This document shows, in pieces, positions 1 through 5,103 of a DNA stretch of 5,964 bases; within the stretch, counting starts at the first letter, position 1, and each line of letters begins with the position of its first letter. The stretch is from an uncultured Acetatifactor sp. GTDB lineage: Bacteria; Bacillota; Clostridia; Lachnospirales; Lachnospiraceae. The position numbers and the translations under genes were made by a program. The notes under the pieces are model-generated. The model had not been told where the DNA came from, ran no database searches, and was given only the letters and a program-made list of their open reading frames with translations. Where the stretch lies: NCBI GenBank assembly GCA_910578995.1, contig CAJTSY010000098.1:8909-14872 (forward strand), in the 5' to 3' direction.

Positions 1-111
1 GCATGTTTCCGCTCCGGCACTGTCCCCGGTTCTCCTGCCCCCGCATGTTTCCGCTCCGGCACTGTCCCCGGTTCTCCTGCCCCCGCATGTTTCCGCTCCG
101 ACACCGTTTCC
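1..111. repeat. 42-bp tandem repeat, two full identical copies plus a partial third, running off the left edge
   Basis: Copies at 1-42 and 43-84 are identical. A third starts at 85, matches exactly for 16 bases and then decays, with similarity lost near 111. The unit is GC-rich and its length is a multiple of three, so minus-strand frames stay in register from copy to copy; the frame that continues from the ptb stop codon is open from 151 to the edge. On the minus strand a GGAG lies seven bases before an ATG, at each full copy and at the junction with the partial one. The repeat lies 3' of ptb, where a butyrate kinase gene would often follow. It may be an intergenic minisatellite or the repetitive start of a downstream gene; the window does not decide which. 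Confidence 0.95.
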
Positions 112-151
112 CTATCAGGACTATCCTATGGATCCGGATTTTCCATCCCGC

Positions 152-1072
152 TTACGCTCTTTTCTTAAGCTCCTCGGATACCACTGCTGCCAGAGCGATG
201 GAATTCACCTTAGTCTCAAAGCTGTCAGAGCGGCTGGTAAGGATTACAGGCACTTTCGTCCCCGTAAGAATGCCGCCGTTGCGCATCTTTACCATATGTA
301 CGATGGCCTTATAGACCAGGTTTCCTGCATGGATATCGGGGAAAAGCAGCACATCCGCGTCGCCGCAGATCTTCCTGCCGGTAGCGCCCTTGTGCTTTGC
401 GGCCTCCGGGTCAACGGCAAGATCCAGGGAAAGCGGCCCGTCGATGATACAGCCGGTAATTTTGCCTTCCTCGCACATCTTTGTCAGCTCAGCCGCTTCC
501 ACGGTAACAGGCATCTTGGGATTCACTACTTCCACTGCCGCAAGGGGAGCTATCTTGGGCATGTCCACCCCGCATGCATTGCATACCGGCACCGTATTCT
601 GGATAATGTGCGCCTTGTCCTCCAGGGTGGGATAGGTCATAAACGCCACATCCGTCAGGAACAGCAGCCTGTCGATTCCCTCGATCTCAAATACACCCAC
701 ATGGGAAAGAGGACTGCCGGTACGCAGGCCCACTTCCTTGTCCAGAACACTCTTCAGGAAATCCTTGGTGTCGATCAGCCCCTTCATGTACATGTCGGCC
801 CTGCCCTCATGGGCAAGCTTTACGGCCTTCAGCGAGGCAGCAATCATATCCGGTTCGTCAATGATCTCATAGCCGTCCAGGTTCATGCCGATGGAATCAG
901 CCACTTCCCTGATCTTCGCCTCATCGCCGACAAGGATTGCATCCGCAATCCCCCTCTCCTTTGCTTCCCTGACGGCCTCCAGCACTGCAGAGTCCTGTGC
1001 CACTGACACAGACACTGTTTTCTTCCCGCACTGCTTTACCTTTGCCATAATGTCGTCAAAACCCTGTTTCAT
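152..1072 (-). CDS. ptb: Phosphate butyryltransferase (phosphate acetyl/butyryltransferase family)
   Basis: The 306-residue product is a full-length phosphotransacylase that moves a butyryl group between CoA and phosphate, giving butyryl-phosphate for butyrate kinase in the cytoplasm. The family is recognised from the alternating N-terminal part (SVAQDSAVLEAV, then AILVGDEAKI near residue 46), the central MKGLIDTKDFLKSVL segment, LSHVGVFEIEG, LFLTDVAFMTYP, the GPLSLDLAVD segment, FPDIHAGNLVYKA, and the C-terminal TSRSDSFETKVNSIALA motif, which is typical of this family's phosphate/CoA site. Length fits Ptb (about 300) better than the longer Pta. The start at 1072 is chosen because family similarity begins there and an AGGAAG lies about 11 bases upstream; in-frame ATGs further up (to 1231) lie beyond the promoter or give unrelated residues. 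Pta-like substrate preference cannot be excluded. Its usual partner, butyrate kinase, is not visible, since the window ends 151 bases past the stop. Confidence 0.92.
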   Translation of the reverse strand: MKQGFDDIMAKVKQCGKKTVSVSVAQDSAVLEAVREAKERGIADAILVGDEAKIREVADSIGMNLDGYEIIDEPDMIAASLKAVKLAHEGRADMYMKGLIDTKDFLKSVLDKEVGLRTGSPLSHVGVFEIEGIDRLLFLTDVAFMTYPTLEDKAHIIQNTVPVCNACGVDMPKIAPLAAVEVVNPKMPVTVEAAELTKMCEEGKITGCIIDGPLSLDLAVDPEAAKHKGATGRKICGDADVLLFPDIHAGNLVYKAIVHMVKMRNGGILTGTKVPVILTSRSDSFETKVNSIALAAVVSEELKKRA

Positions 1073-1092
1073 TTTCCTACTTACTTCCTTTC

Positions 1093-1106
1093 TGTCCCTG
1101 GGGACA
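1093..1106. promoter_or_regulatory. Perfect palindrome in the ptb leader (TGTCCC-TG-GGGACA)
   Basis: Six-base arms around a two-base centre sit 21 bases before the ptb start codon, just upstream of the AAAGGAAG ribosome binding region. The position suits an operator or a small leader hairpin that could affect initiation. A CTGTCCCC string also occurs in each full 42-bp repeat unit downstream of ptb, so it may instead be a dispersed genomic motif. No regulator can be assigned. Confidence 0.45.
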
Positions 1107-1112
1107 CTTTTT

Positions 1113-1165
1113 CTTTTCACTGTTATTCTTCCGGAAATACCGGGACAATTCCTTATAGTGAAAAG
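1113..1165. promoter_or_regulatory. Nine-base inverted repeat flanking the ptb transcription start region
   Basis: CTTTTCACT at 1113-1121 and its exact reverse complement AGTGAAAAG at 1157-1165 are separated by 35 bases. On the coding (minus) strand the upstream arm begins inside the last two bases of the -10 box and runs across the likely start site, while the other arm is in the leader. Arm centres are 44 bases apart, close to four helical turns. This suits two dimers or a looping repressor better than an RNA hairpin, because much of the upstream arm may not be transcribed. A short CCGG-TATTT-CCGG symmetry lies between the arms. Confidence 0.45.
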
Positions 1166-1192
1166 TATAGCATGCTGTCTGACAAAATGCAA
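1164..1192 (-). promoter_or_regulatory. Sigma-A type promoter for ptb
   Basis: Read on the minus strand: TTGCAT (1192-1187), a 17-base spacer, then TATACT (1169-1164). The hexamers match the TTGACA/TATAAT consensus at four and five positions with optimal spacing. Transcription would start near 1157, giving a leader of about 85 bases. The spacer contains the palindrome AGCATGCT (1169-1176). The promoter starts only about 20 bases past the stop codon of the preceding PIN-domain gene, and I see no terminator hairpin between them. Confidence 0.7.
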
Positions 1193-1212
1193 GAGCAGGA
1201 CGTGGTTTCGCA

Positions 1213-2604
1213 TTAGTGGTTCTCCGCACAATTTACACAGAAACCTCCCCAGTCATTCTCCGGATTCAGCGGACAGCCGCAATCCGGACAGTTTCCCAGC
1301 TCCCCAATTTCCTCTTCCGGCCAGCGCTCTTTGTAATACGTTTCCTCCAGCTCGCCGGAAACAATTTTCACCGTGTCAAATGTACTGTCATCCTCGAAAT
1401 CCAGAAATATATCCGCCTCCCTGGTAACCTCGACTGTAACCGTTCCCTCAAACATATGCTCCGTCCCATAGGACCGCACTATTTCCCTGGTGTCCTCATC
1501 CCTCCCCCAGTAATCATATGATACGCCTTCTGCAGTCACTTCGTATTCAAACTGGTAGGTAATTACATTGTCATCTCTGTCGATGCGTTCACCGCCAAGA
1601 AAATCATGCCCCGTAATTTCCAGCTCTTCAATTCCCTCTGACCCGATATGGGCGGAAGATACATCAATATAGTCCGTATCGGAATACCTGCATTCGGACT
1701 CAATTCTGTCAAACACCCGCTCTGCAATCGATTCACAGTATTCCTTGTCCGTCATCTGCAGGGCAATCTCTACGGCATCTGTTTTTTCCACGTCATAATC
1801 AGCGGCTATCTCACTGTAAAAATCCCGGGAAACAAACGGACACAGGTTCCGTCCTGTCTTCGAAAACTCATCCATCAGCCCCTGGTGCAGCTGCCGCTTC
1901 CCATTTACAGTCTCCCACCAGTCAGCTTTCACGTCATCCGTAACCAGAATGACATTTTTCTTTTCCTTATCCGCGAATCGAAGTACCTCTTTCCACCAGA
2001 TCAGGTCGCTGTATTTCCGAACCCCGTCCTTATCCTTTGCATCTTTAAAACCAGGCGGAACCTGCTTCTTATAGCGTTCCTCCCCCTCCTCGCACCAGGC
2101 ATAAATGTCTTCCTGGGACGGTTCCGGCAGGACTGCGCCGGCCTGCTCCCATTCAGCCACAAGTTTCTGCAGGTAATCCGTATTTTCCCAGGCACGGGAA
2201 ATCAGCCGCAGGCCGATTCTGTCCTGAAAAAAATCATCAATGACTTTCTGCAGCTCGTCAAATTTTACAGAAAGGCTGTCGCGCAGTTCGTCCACATCCG
2301 GAAACTCAAGACGTTCCAGATTTTCACAGCTTTTAAGAACCTTTGCCCTGGAAAGTTTTATCTGTTCCGAAGTCCCATTTCCCGCATTTTTTACACGGTT
2401 CCGCATCTTTCCAAATTCTGCCCTGCAGTGTTTCCCATATTCCAGGCGCACTGTTGCAGGCAGCATGACATGCTCTTTTACGGCCCGCAGGCAGTTAAGC
2501 GCAAACTGGGAAAATTCCGGCGAATACCGGTAAATATTCAGAAGTATATTTGTGTCTAAAATAATAACATAATTATTCTTTTCAACCATCTGCTGTATGC
2601 TCAT
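1213..2604 (-). CDS. PIN-like domain nuclease (PIN_8/DUF4935 type) with C-terminal zinc ribbon
   Basis: A 463-residue protein. Residues 11-270 look like the DUF4935/PIN_8 branch of the PIN ribonuclease fold: IILDTNILLNIYRY (acid D17), RLEYGK (E55), YSDLIWWKEVL (D200) and ILVTDDVKADWW (D223, D224). These are the expected metal-binding acids, so it should be an active Mg/Mn-dependent RNase; the target is unknown. Residues 275-425 form an acidic, beta-rich region of unknown role. The end has two CxxC knuckles, C439/C442 and C456/C459, which suggest a zinc ribbon for nucleic-acid or protein binding. Start 2604 is preferred because AAGGA (2613-2617) lies eight bases upstream; the longer in-frame start at 2676 would lie inside the preceding gene. 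It follows the Rpn gene by 13 bases, its ribosome site abutting that stop codon, so the two are almost certainly co-transcribed. Family assignment is from remembered motifs, not a search. Confidence 0.85.
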   Translation of the reverse strand: MSIQQMVEKNNYVIILDTNILLNIYRYSPEFSQFALNCLRAVKEHVMLPATVRLEYGKHCRAEFGKMRNRVKNAGNGTSEQIKLSRAKVLKSCENLERLEFPDVDELRDSLSVKFDELQKVIDDFFQDRIGLRLISRAWENTDYLQKLVAEWEQAGAVLPEPSQEDIYAWCEEGEERYKKQVPPGFKDAKDKDGVRKYSDLIWWKEVLRFADKEKKNVILVTDDVKADWWETVNGKRQLHQGLMDEFSKTGRNLCPFVSRDFYSEIAADYDVEKTDAVEIALQMTDKEYCESIAERVFDRIESECRYSDTDYIDVSSAHIGSEGIEELEITGHDFLGGERIDRDDNVITYQFEYEVTAEGVSYDYWGRDEDTREIVRSYGTEHMFEGTVTVEVTREADIFLDFEDDSTFDTVKIVSGELEETYYKERWPEEEIGELGNCPDCGCPLNPENDWGGFCVNCAENH

Positions 2605-2612
2605 TTCAAAAT

Positions 2613-2617
2613 TCCTT
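2613..2617 (-). promoter_or_regulatory. Ribosome binding site of the PIN-domain gene (decides its start)
   Basis: AAGGA on the minus strand lies immediately after the TAA of the Rpn gene (2620-2618) and eight bases before ATG 2604. It supports this start over the longer in-frame alternative and implies that ribosomes finishing the Rpn gene release right at the next initiation site. Confidence 0.75.
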
Positions 2618-2893
2618 TTACCTTTTTTCCAATTCAGCCAACTCGCTGTAAATCCTCTCGTCATCCCAGTGGTCATGGGTACGGATCAAGTCATAGACCG
2701 GGGCAATGACTGCGGAATCCTCTTCCAGCATATCCGCAATCTCCTGTATTGAATTGTTTTTCTGTACCTTCTTTCTGACCTGGCTGATCAGCTTAAGGGT
2801 CTTTCCCTCTTCCTTTCCCTCTTCCTTTCCTTCTTCTTTTCCCTCCGCCCTCTCGTCCTCGAATGCCCTTATAATATTATACTTAAATGCCAT
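2618..2893 (-). CDS. Probable internal small protein RpnS, the C-terminal part of the Rpn gene made from an in-frame start
   Basis: Met306 of the Rpn protein is preceded on the coding strand by GGGGAGG (2905-2899) five bases from the ATG, a stronger Shine-Dalgarno match than that of the full-length start. Initiation here would give 91 residues: MAFKYNIIRAFEDER, the EGKE repeats, a basic helix and an acidic tail, with no catalytic residues. In E. coli, Rpn genes are reported to make just such C-terminal proteins (RpnS) from internal starts, and these block the toxic full-length nuclease. The position just after the nuclease domain and the length fit that pattern. The site is seen in the sequence; its use and antitoxin function are inferred. 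The underlying codons for a GDGEDD stretch would produce some of the same purines by chance. Confidence 0.6.
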   Translation of the reverse strand: MAFKYNIIRAFEDERAEGKEEGKEEGKEEGKTLKLISQVRKKVQKNNSIQEIADMLEEDSAVIAPVYDLIRTHDHWDDERIYSELAELEKR

Positions 2894-3808
2894 GTCGTCC
2901 TCCCCGTCTCCCGCCCAGTTCAGGATTTCCTCCACCACGGCTTCCTTGTTTCCACAGACTGAAAGCAGGATGTATTTTACCCAGTTCCGGAATTCTTCCC
3001 TTTCCTGGAGGCCAAGTTTCCCGATTCTGCCGTAGGCGGTGCGGAGGGCGCCTGCCAGCTCCAGTTTCCTCCTGAACTTGTCGCAGTACATGATATTGTC
3101 CAGGACCGTGTTCGTGGACAGAATGTATTCTTCCTCGATCTCCGACAGATCAACCAGGTAATACTCCAGGTTCAGGATATGGCTTCCAAATATATCCCCG
3201 CTGTTCTGGTACTCCCTCAGACTCCTGGCCGCCGTCCACCTTTCCTGGCCGTTGTAAAAAAGAATGGGGACTATGGCTGGGAGCCGGAACCCGGACTGCT
3301 CCCTCTCGTTTTTGTCCCTGTCCAGGAAATACTTCACCAGGGTGTTTACCACGTATACCAGGATGCGGAACACCATGGTGTAGTCCACATAGGACTGCAG
3401 CTCCTGAAGGATAAAGATAAAGACTTCCCTTCCGTCGGGCATGATGACCCTGTAGAGAAGGTCCGCCTCCTTGCCCTCGTAGTCCCGCTCCAGCATTTCC
3501 TTGTCGCAGAGGCTTAAGTCCGACACCTCCAACCTCATCATCCACTCCTCCCCGATGTACTTCTTGAGGAAATGCAGGAATTCCGAGGGCCTGGACAGGC
3601 TCTTTTTATAGCCTTTGTCATGGGGCGTGCTGATGCCGGGATCTGTTTTCTTCCGGAATTCTCCTGTCCCGGTTTTGGCATTTTGCGGATCCCCGGAGGT
3701 TTTTCCAACACTTTCTGTTTTTATGGGGTTGTCTGTCTTTTTTACTTTTTCTGTGTCCAACGGGTTCTGTGCCGCCTGTGCCTTTTCCGCCCTTTTCTTT
3801 TTTTGCAT
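2618..3808 (-). CDS. Rpn family recombination-promoting nuclease / putative transposase (PD-(D/E)XK fold)
   Basis: A 396-residue protein. The Rpn/YhgA-like domain covers about residues 62-260: HDKGYKKSL, then KEADLLYRV (D116), VFIFILQELQS (E136 and Q138, the E-x-Q active-site motif), VDYTMVFRILVYVV, FRLPAIVPILFYNG and WTAARSLREY. These are hallmarks of the family (Pfam Transposase_31/PDDEXK_2 group), which in E. coli are DNA endonucleases that promote RecA-independent recombination and act against phage. Residues 322-336 are four EGKE-type repeats, followed by a basic helix and an acidic C-terminus (340-396), the family's variable tail. Residues 1-62 are a polar, Lys-rich, probably disordered extension not usual for the family. 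Start 3808 has an AAGG six bases upstream and a promoter about 215 bases further up. It is first in an operon with the PIN-domain gene. It is intact and the catalytic residues are present, so it is probably active. Confidence 0.9.
   Translation of the reverse strand: MQKKKRAEKAQAAQNPLDTEKVKKTDNPIKTESVGKTSGDPQNAKTGTGEFRKKTDPGISTPHDKGYKKSLSRPSEFLHFLKKYIGEEWMMRLEVSDLSLCDKEMLERDYEGKEADLLYRVIMPDGREVFIFILQELQSYVDYTMVFRILVYVVNTLVKYFLDRDKNEREQSGFRLPAIVPILFYNGQERWTAARSLREYQNSGDIFGSHILNLEYYLVDLSEIEEEYILSTNTVLDNIMYCDKFRRKLELAGALRTAYGRIGKLGLQEREEFRNWVKYILLSVCGNKEAVVEEILNWAGDGEDDMAFKYNIIRAFEDERAEGKEEGKEEGKEEGKTLKLISQVRKKVQKNNSIQEIADMLEEDSAVIAPVYDLIRTHDHWDDERIYSELAELEKR
2801..2845 (-). repeat. Coding tandem repeat, 12-base period, giving EGKE units in the Rpn tail
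   Basis: Nearly four copies of a 12-base unit encode residues 322-336 as EGKE/EGKE/EGKE/EGK. Copies differ at a few synonymous bases. Slippage would change length by whole units without breaking the frame, so both the full Rpn protein and any internal RpnS would vary together. Confidence 0.85.
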
Positions 3809-4024
3809 TTGATTCCTTTCCTTTCTGAAATTCAGACATACAGGAAAGGTTCTGCAGTTTTCCCTTCCTGCTTTGGGTTATGGGTTCATGTTCGTTGGGA
3901 TATAGGCTCCCGCCCAGCAAGAAGTTCACACAATGGAATCCGCCTTCCGGCAGTTTCTATTGTCAGGTATTGCAGAAAGACCAGATGGTCTTTTAGATGA
4001 TTGCAGAATCTGAATTCTTTGCCT
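3809..4024 (-). other. Long 5' leader of the Rpn-PIN operon
   Basis: About 215 bases lie between the predicted transcription start (near 4024) and the Rpn start codon. No convincing small gene is seen: the one in-frame stretch starting near 3929 has no ATG start, and its residues look like the shadow of the Rpn frame. The leader carries the 18-base palindrome at 3976-3993 and two copies of the 9-mer ATTGCAGAA (plus-strand reading) at 3969-3977 and 4000-4008. Its length allows post-transcriptional control, but I recognise no known riboswitch. Confidence 0.4.
3976..3993. promoter_or_regulatory. 18-base perfect palindrome in the Rpn leader (AAAGACCA-GA-TGGTCTTT)
   Basis: Eight-base arms flank a two-base centre about 30-50 bases after the predicted transcription start. 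The centre is too tight for a full RNA hairpin without opening a pair or two, and no T-run follows on the minus strand, so a dimeric repressor site is at least as likely as a leader hairpin. The 9-mer ATTGCAGAA occurs once on each side in the same orientation. Confidence 0.45.
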
Positions 4025-4030
4025 GTGTTT

Positions 4031-4059
4031 AGGATAGCACGATTTGGGGGAAAAGGCAA
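4031..4059 (-). promoter_or_regulatory. Sigma-A type promoter for the Rpn-PIN operon
   Basis: On the minus strand: TTGCCT (4059-4054), a 17-base spacer, TATCCT (4036-4031). Each hexamer matches consensus at four positions and the spacing is ideal. It lies on the gene-side edge of the AT-rich stretch, so this operon has its own promoter independent of the genes upstream. Confidence 0.6.
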
Positions 4060-4096
4060 GAGGAAATGCAAAAACTTCATTAAGCCTTAAAGCTCC

Positions 4097-4140
4097 AAAA
4101 AAACAAACTTATTTGCCCCCAAAAAAATTGAATTAGTTTG
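4097..4140 (-). terminator. Possible weak rho-independent terminator after the 4565-4242 gene
   Basis: On the minus strand CAAACT (4140-4135) pairs with AGTTTG (4109-4104), with three more pairs after one mismatch, and the second arm is followed directly by seven T (4103-4097). The stem is AT-rich and the loop is long (about 15 bases or more), so it is a weak candidate. It sits about 100 bases past the stop and just before the Rpn promoter, where a terminator is expected. Confidence 0.35.
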
Positions 4141-4241
4141 CTCCGTTTACTAAAAGAGCTGATAAGAATACCATGGGGTTCACAAATAAGCTTCTTATAG
4201 AAATCAAAAACACAAAAACTCTGACAGAATCCTTCCCTTAA

Positions 4242-4565
4242 TTATATTAATAATGCCTTAATAATCTCCACTATCCCACCGCTTACTATTCCTTTAAATA
4301 CGTCAGAGCAAAACCACATAGAATATTTTTTTATAATATTTTTGAAACCTTCTTTATCTTTCTTTTTAACGTAATCAATTGCGTCCTTAGTAACAACATA
4401 CTCCATGGTATTATCTGCAAGCCTGCTACTAGCCTTTTCCAGTTCATCCTGAATATACTTCCAATCTAATCCATCACCTGCAGATACCACTACAACATTT
4501 CCCTGTCCCAATGTTACTGGGCTCCCATCCAATATACTGTTACTAACAGTAATATGAGTTGTCAT
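4242..4565 (-). CDS. Small protein with N-terminal NSILDxSPxxxGxGN motif and hydrophobic C-terminal end; possible amyloid-signalling partner
   Basis: A 107-residue protein I cannot assign to a named family. Residues 9-25 (NSILDGSPVTLGQGNVV) run into a string of valines and resemble the (V/I)-x-(V/I/L)-G-x-x-N core of RHIM-like and bacterial amyloid-signalling motifs. Residues 35-83 are a charged, probably helical middle (DELEKASSRLAD, then DAIDYVKKKDKEG). Residues 89-107 form a hydrophobic end (FKGIVSGGIVEIIKALLI) with closely spaced glycines, possibly membrane-active. No signal peptide is seen. The gene starts in a 4-base ATGA overlap with the preceding gene; GAGG lies seven bases upstream, so the two are translationally coupled. 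Nearly the same motif ends the preceding protein, arguing that they interact. The gene being real is well supported; the function is inference. Confidence 0.75.
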   Translation of the reverse strand: MTTHITVSNSILDGSPVTLGQGNVVVVSAGDGLDWKYIQDELEKASSRLADNTMEYVVTKDAIDYVKKKDKEGFKNIIKKYSMWFCSDVFKGIVSGGIVEIIKALLI

Positions 4566-5038
4566 CTGTTTACCTCATTTTCATTTCCCACAATTATTGG
4601 TGAATTGTCCAATATACAATTCTCAAAATCTATGCATACTTCCTGAACATAGTGATTATTAATACAATATTCCAACACTTCTATTACTTCTCTTAAAAAA
4701 ACTTCTTCCGCACAAAATATATAATAGAAATTTCCTGAATTCATATATATGTATAAGTAATTTCCTTCTTTCGTATTCTCTATTACTATCCAAATTATAT
4801 ATCCTGTTACTACAAATATAGTCATCACTCCCATGGCTTTAATGTCTTCATTCCGCTGCATAGCCCCTAATATTCCCAAAATAAGCACAAAAACAGCACT
4901 AAGTTTAAATTCTCTTTTAGGAATCGGCTCTATACTTACTTGTGAAATGTTACTAATCTGTAGGAGTATGTCCCCCATCGAAATTATATTATTTTCGATT
5001 CTAAGATTACTTGTCTCAACTTTTTTTGCCTCTTTCAT
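4562..5038 (-). CDS. Two-helix membrane protein resembling DUF6232, with C-terminal NxILDxSPxxxGxxN motif
   Basis: A 158-residue protein. Residues 11-38 (NLRIENNIIS, MGDILLQISNISQVSI) and 93-127 (NYLYIYMNSGNFYYIF, then a helix EEVFLREVIEVLEYCI) look like the two halves of a small PH-like beta domain. They are split by a membrane hairpin at about 46-60 and 68-86, as in the DUF6232 group; that name is from memory and untested. Residues 140-156 (NCILDNSPIIVGNENEV) form a polar tail motif matching the N-terminus of the next protein at 9 of 17 positions. Start 5038 is chosen because AGGGGGAAGG lies six bases upstream; the in-frame start at 5110 has no such site and adds unrelated residues. The stop overlaps the next start by four bases. 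It probably anchors its partner at the membrane, which is inference. Confidence 0.75.
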   Translation of the reverse strand: MKEAKKVETSNLRIENNIISMGDILLQISNISQVSIEPIPKREFKLSAVFVLILGILGAMQRNEDIKAMGVMTIFVVTGYIIWIVIENTKEGNYLYIYMNSGNFYYIFCAEEVFLREVIEVLEYCINNHYVQEVCIDFENCILDNSPIIVGNENEVNR

Positions 5039-5044
5039 TCTATT

Positions 5045-5054
5045 CCTTCCCCCT
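5045..5054 (-). promoter_or_regulatory. Strong ribosome binding site of the membrane-protein gene (decides its start)
   Basis: AGGGGGAAGG on the minus strand, six bases before ATG 5038. It is much stronger than anything before the longer in-frame start at 5110, and it sets the N-terminus at MKEAKKVE. Confidence 0.8.
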
Positions 5055-5103
5055 TTGAAAACATTTACATTGTCTTTTATATTATCACATCTATATCCAA
5101 GTA

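Noticed and set aside
1..111. The 42-bp tandem repeat as a CRISPR array
   Set aside because: Full copies abut with no variable spacer between them.
128..1006. Long plus-strand ORF of 292 codons
   Set aside because: It lies wholly opposite ptb, its product has no recognisable motif, and the minus-strand frame is a clear known family.
1648..2559. Plus-strand ORF of 303 codons
   Set aside because: It is antisense to the PIN-domain gene, whose catalytic acids and zinc ribbon fix the true frame; it has no ribosome site of note.
3150..3545. 131-codon minus-strand ORF inside the Rpn gene
   Set aside because: It is another frame of the Rpn domain and is Gly/Arg-rich in the way GC-rich shadow frames usually are.
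3618..3929. Minus-strand ORF of 103 codons overlapping the Rpn start region
   Set aside because: Non-ATG start, Lys/Arg-rich frame-shifted shadow of the Rpn N-terminus, no family resemblance.
3886..4080. 64-codon minus-strand ORF ahead of the Rpn gene
   Set aside because: It starts upstream of the likely promoter, contains the -35 and -10 boxes, and has no ribosome site.
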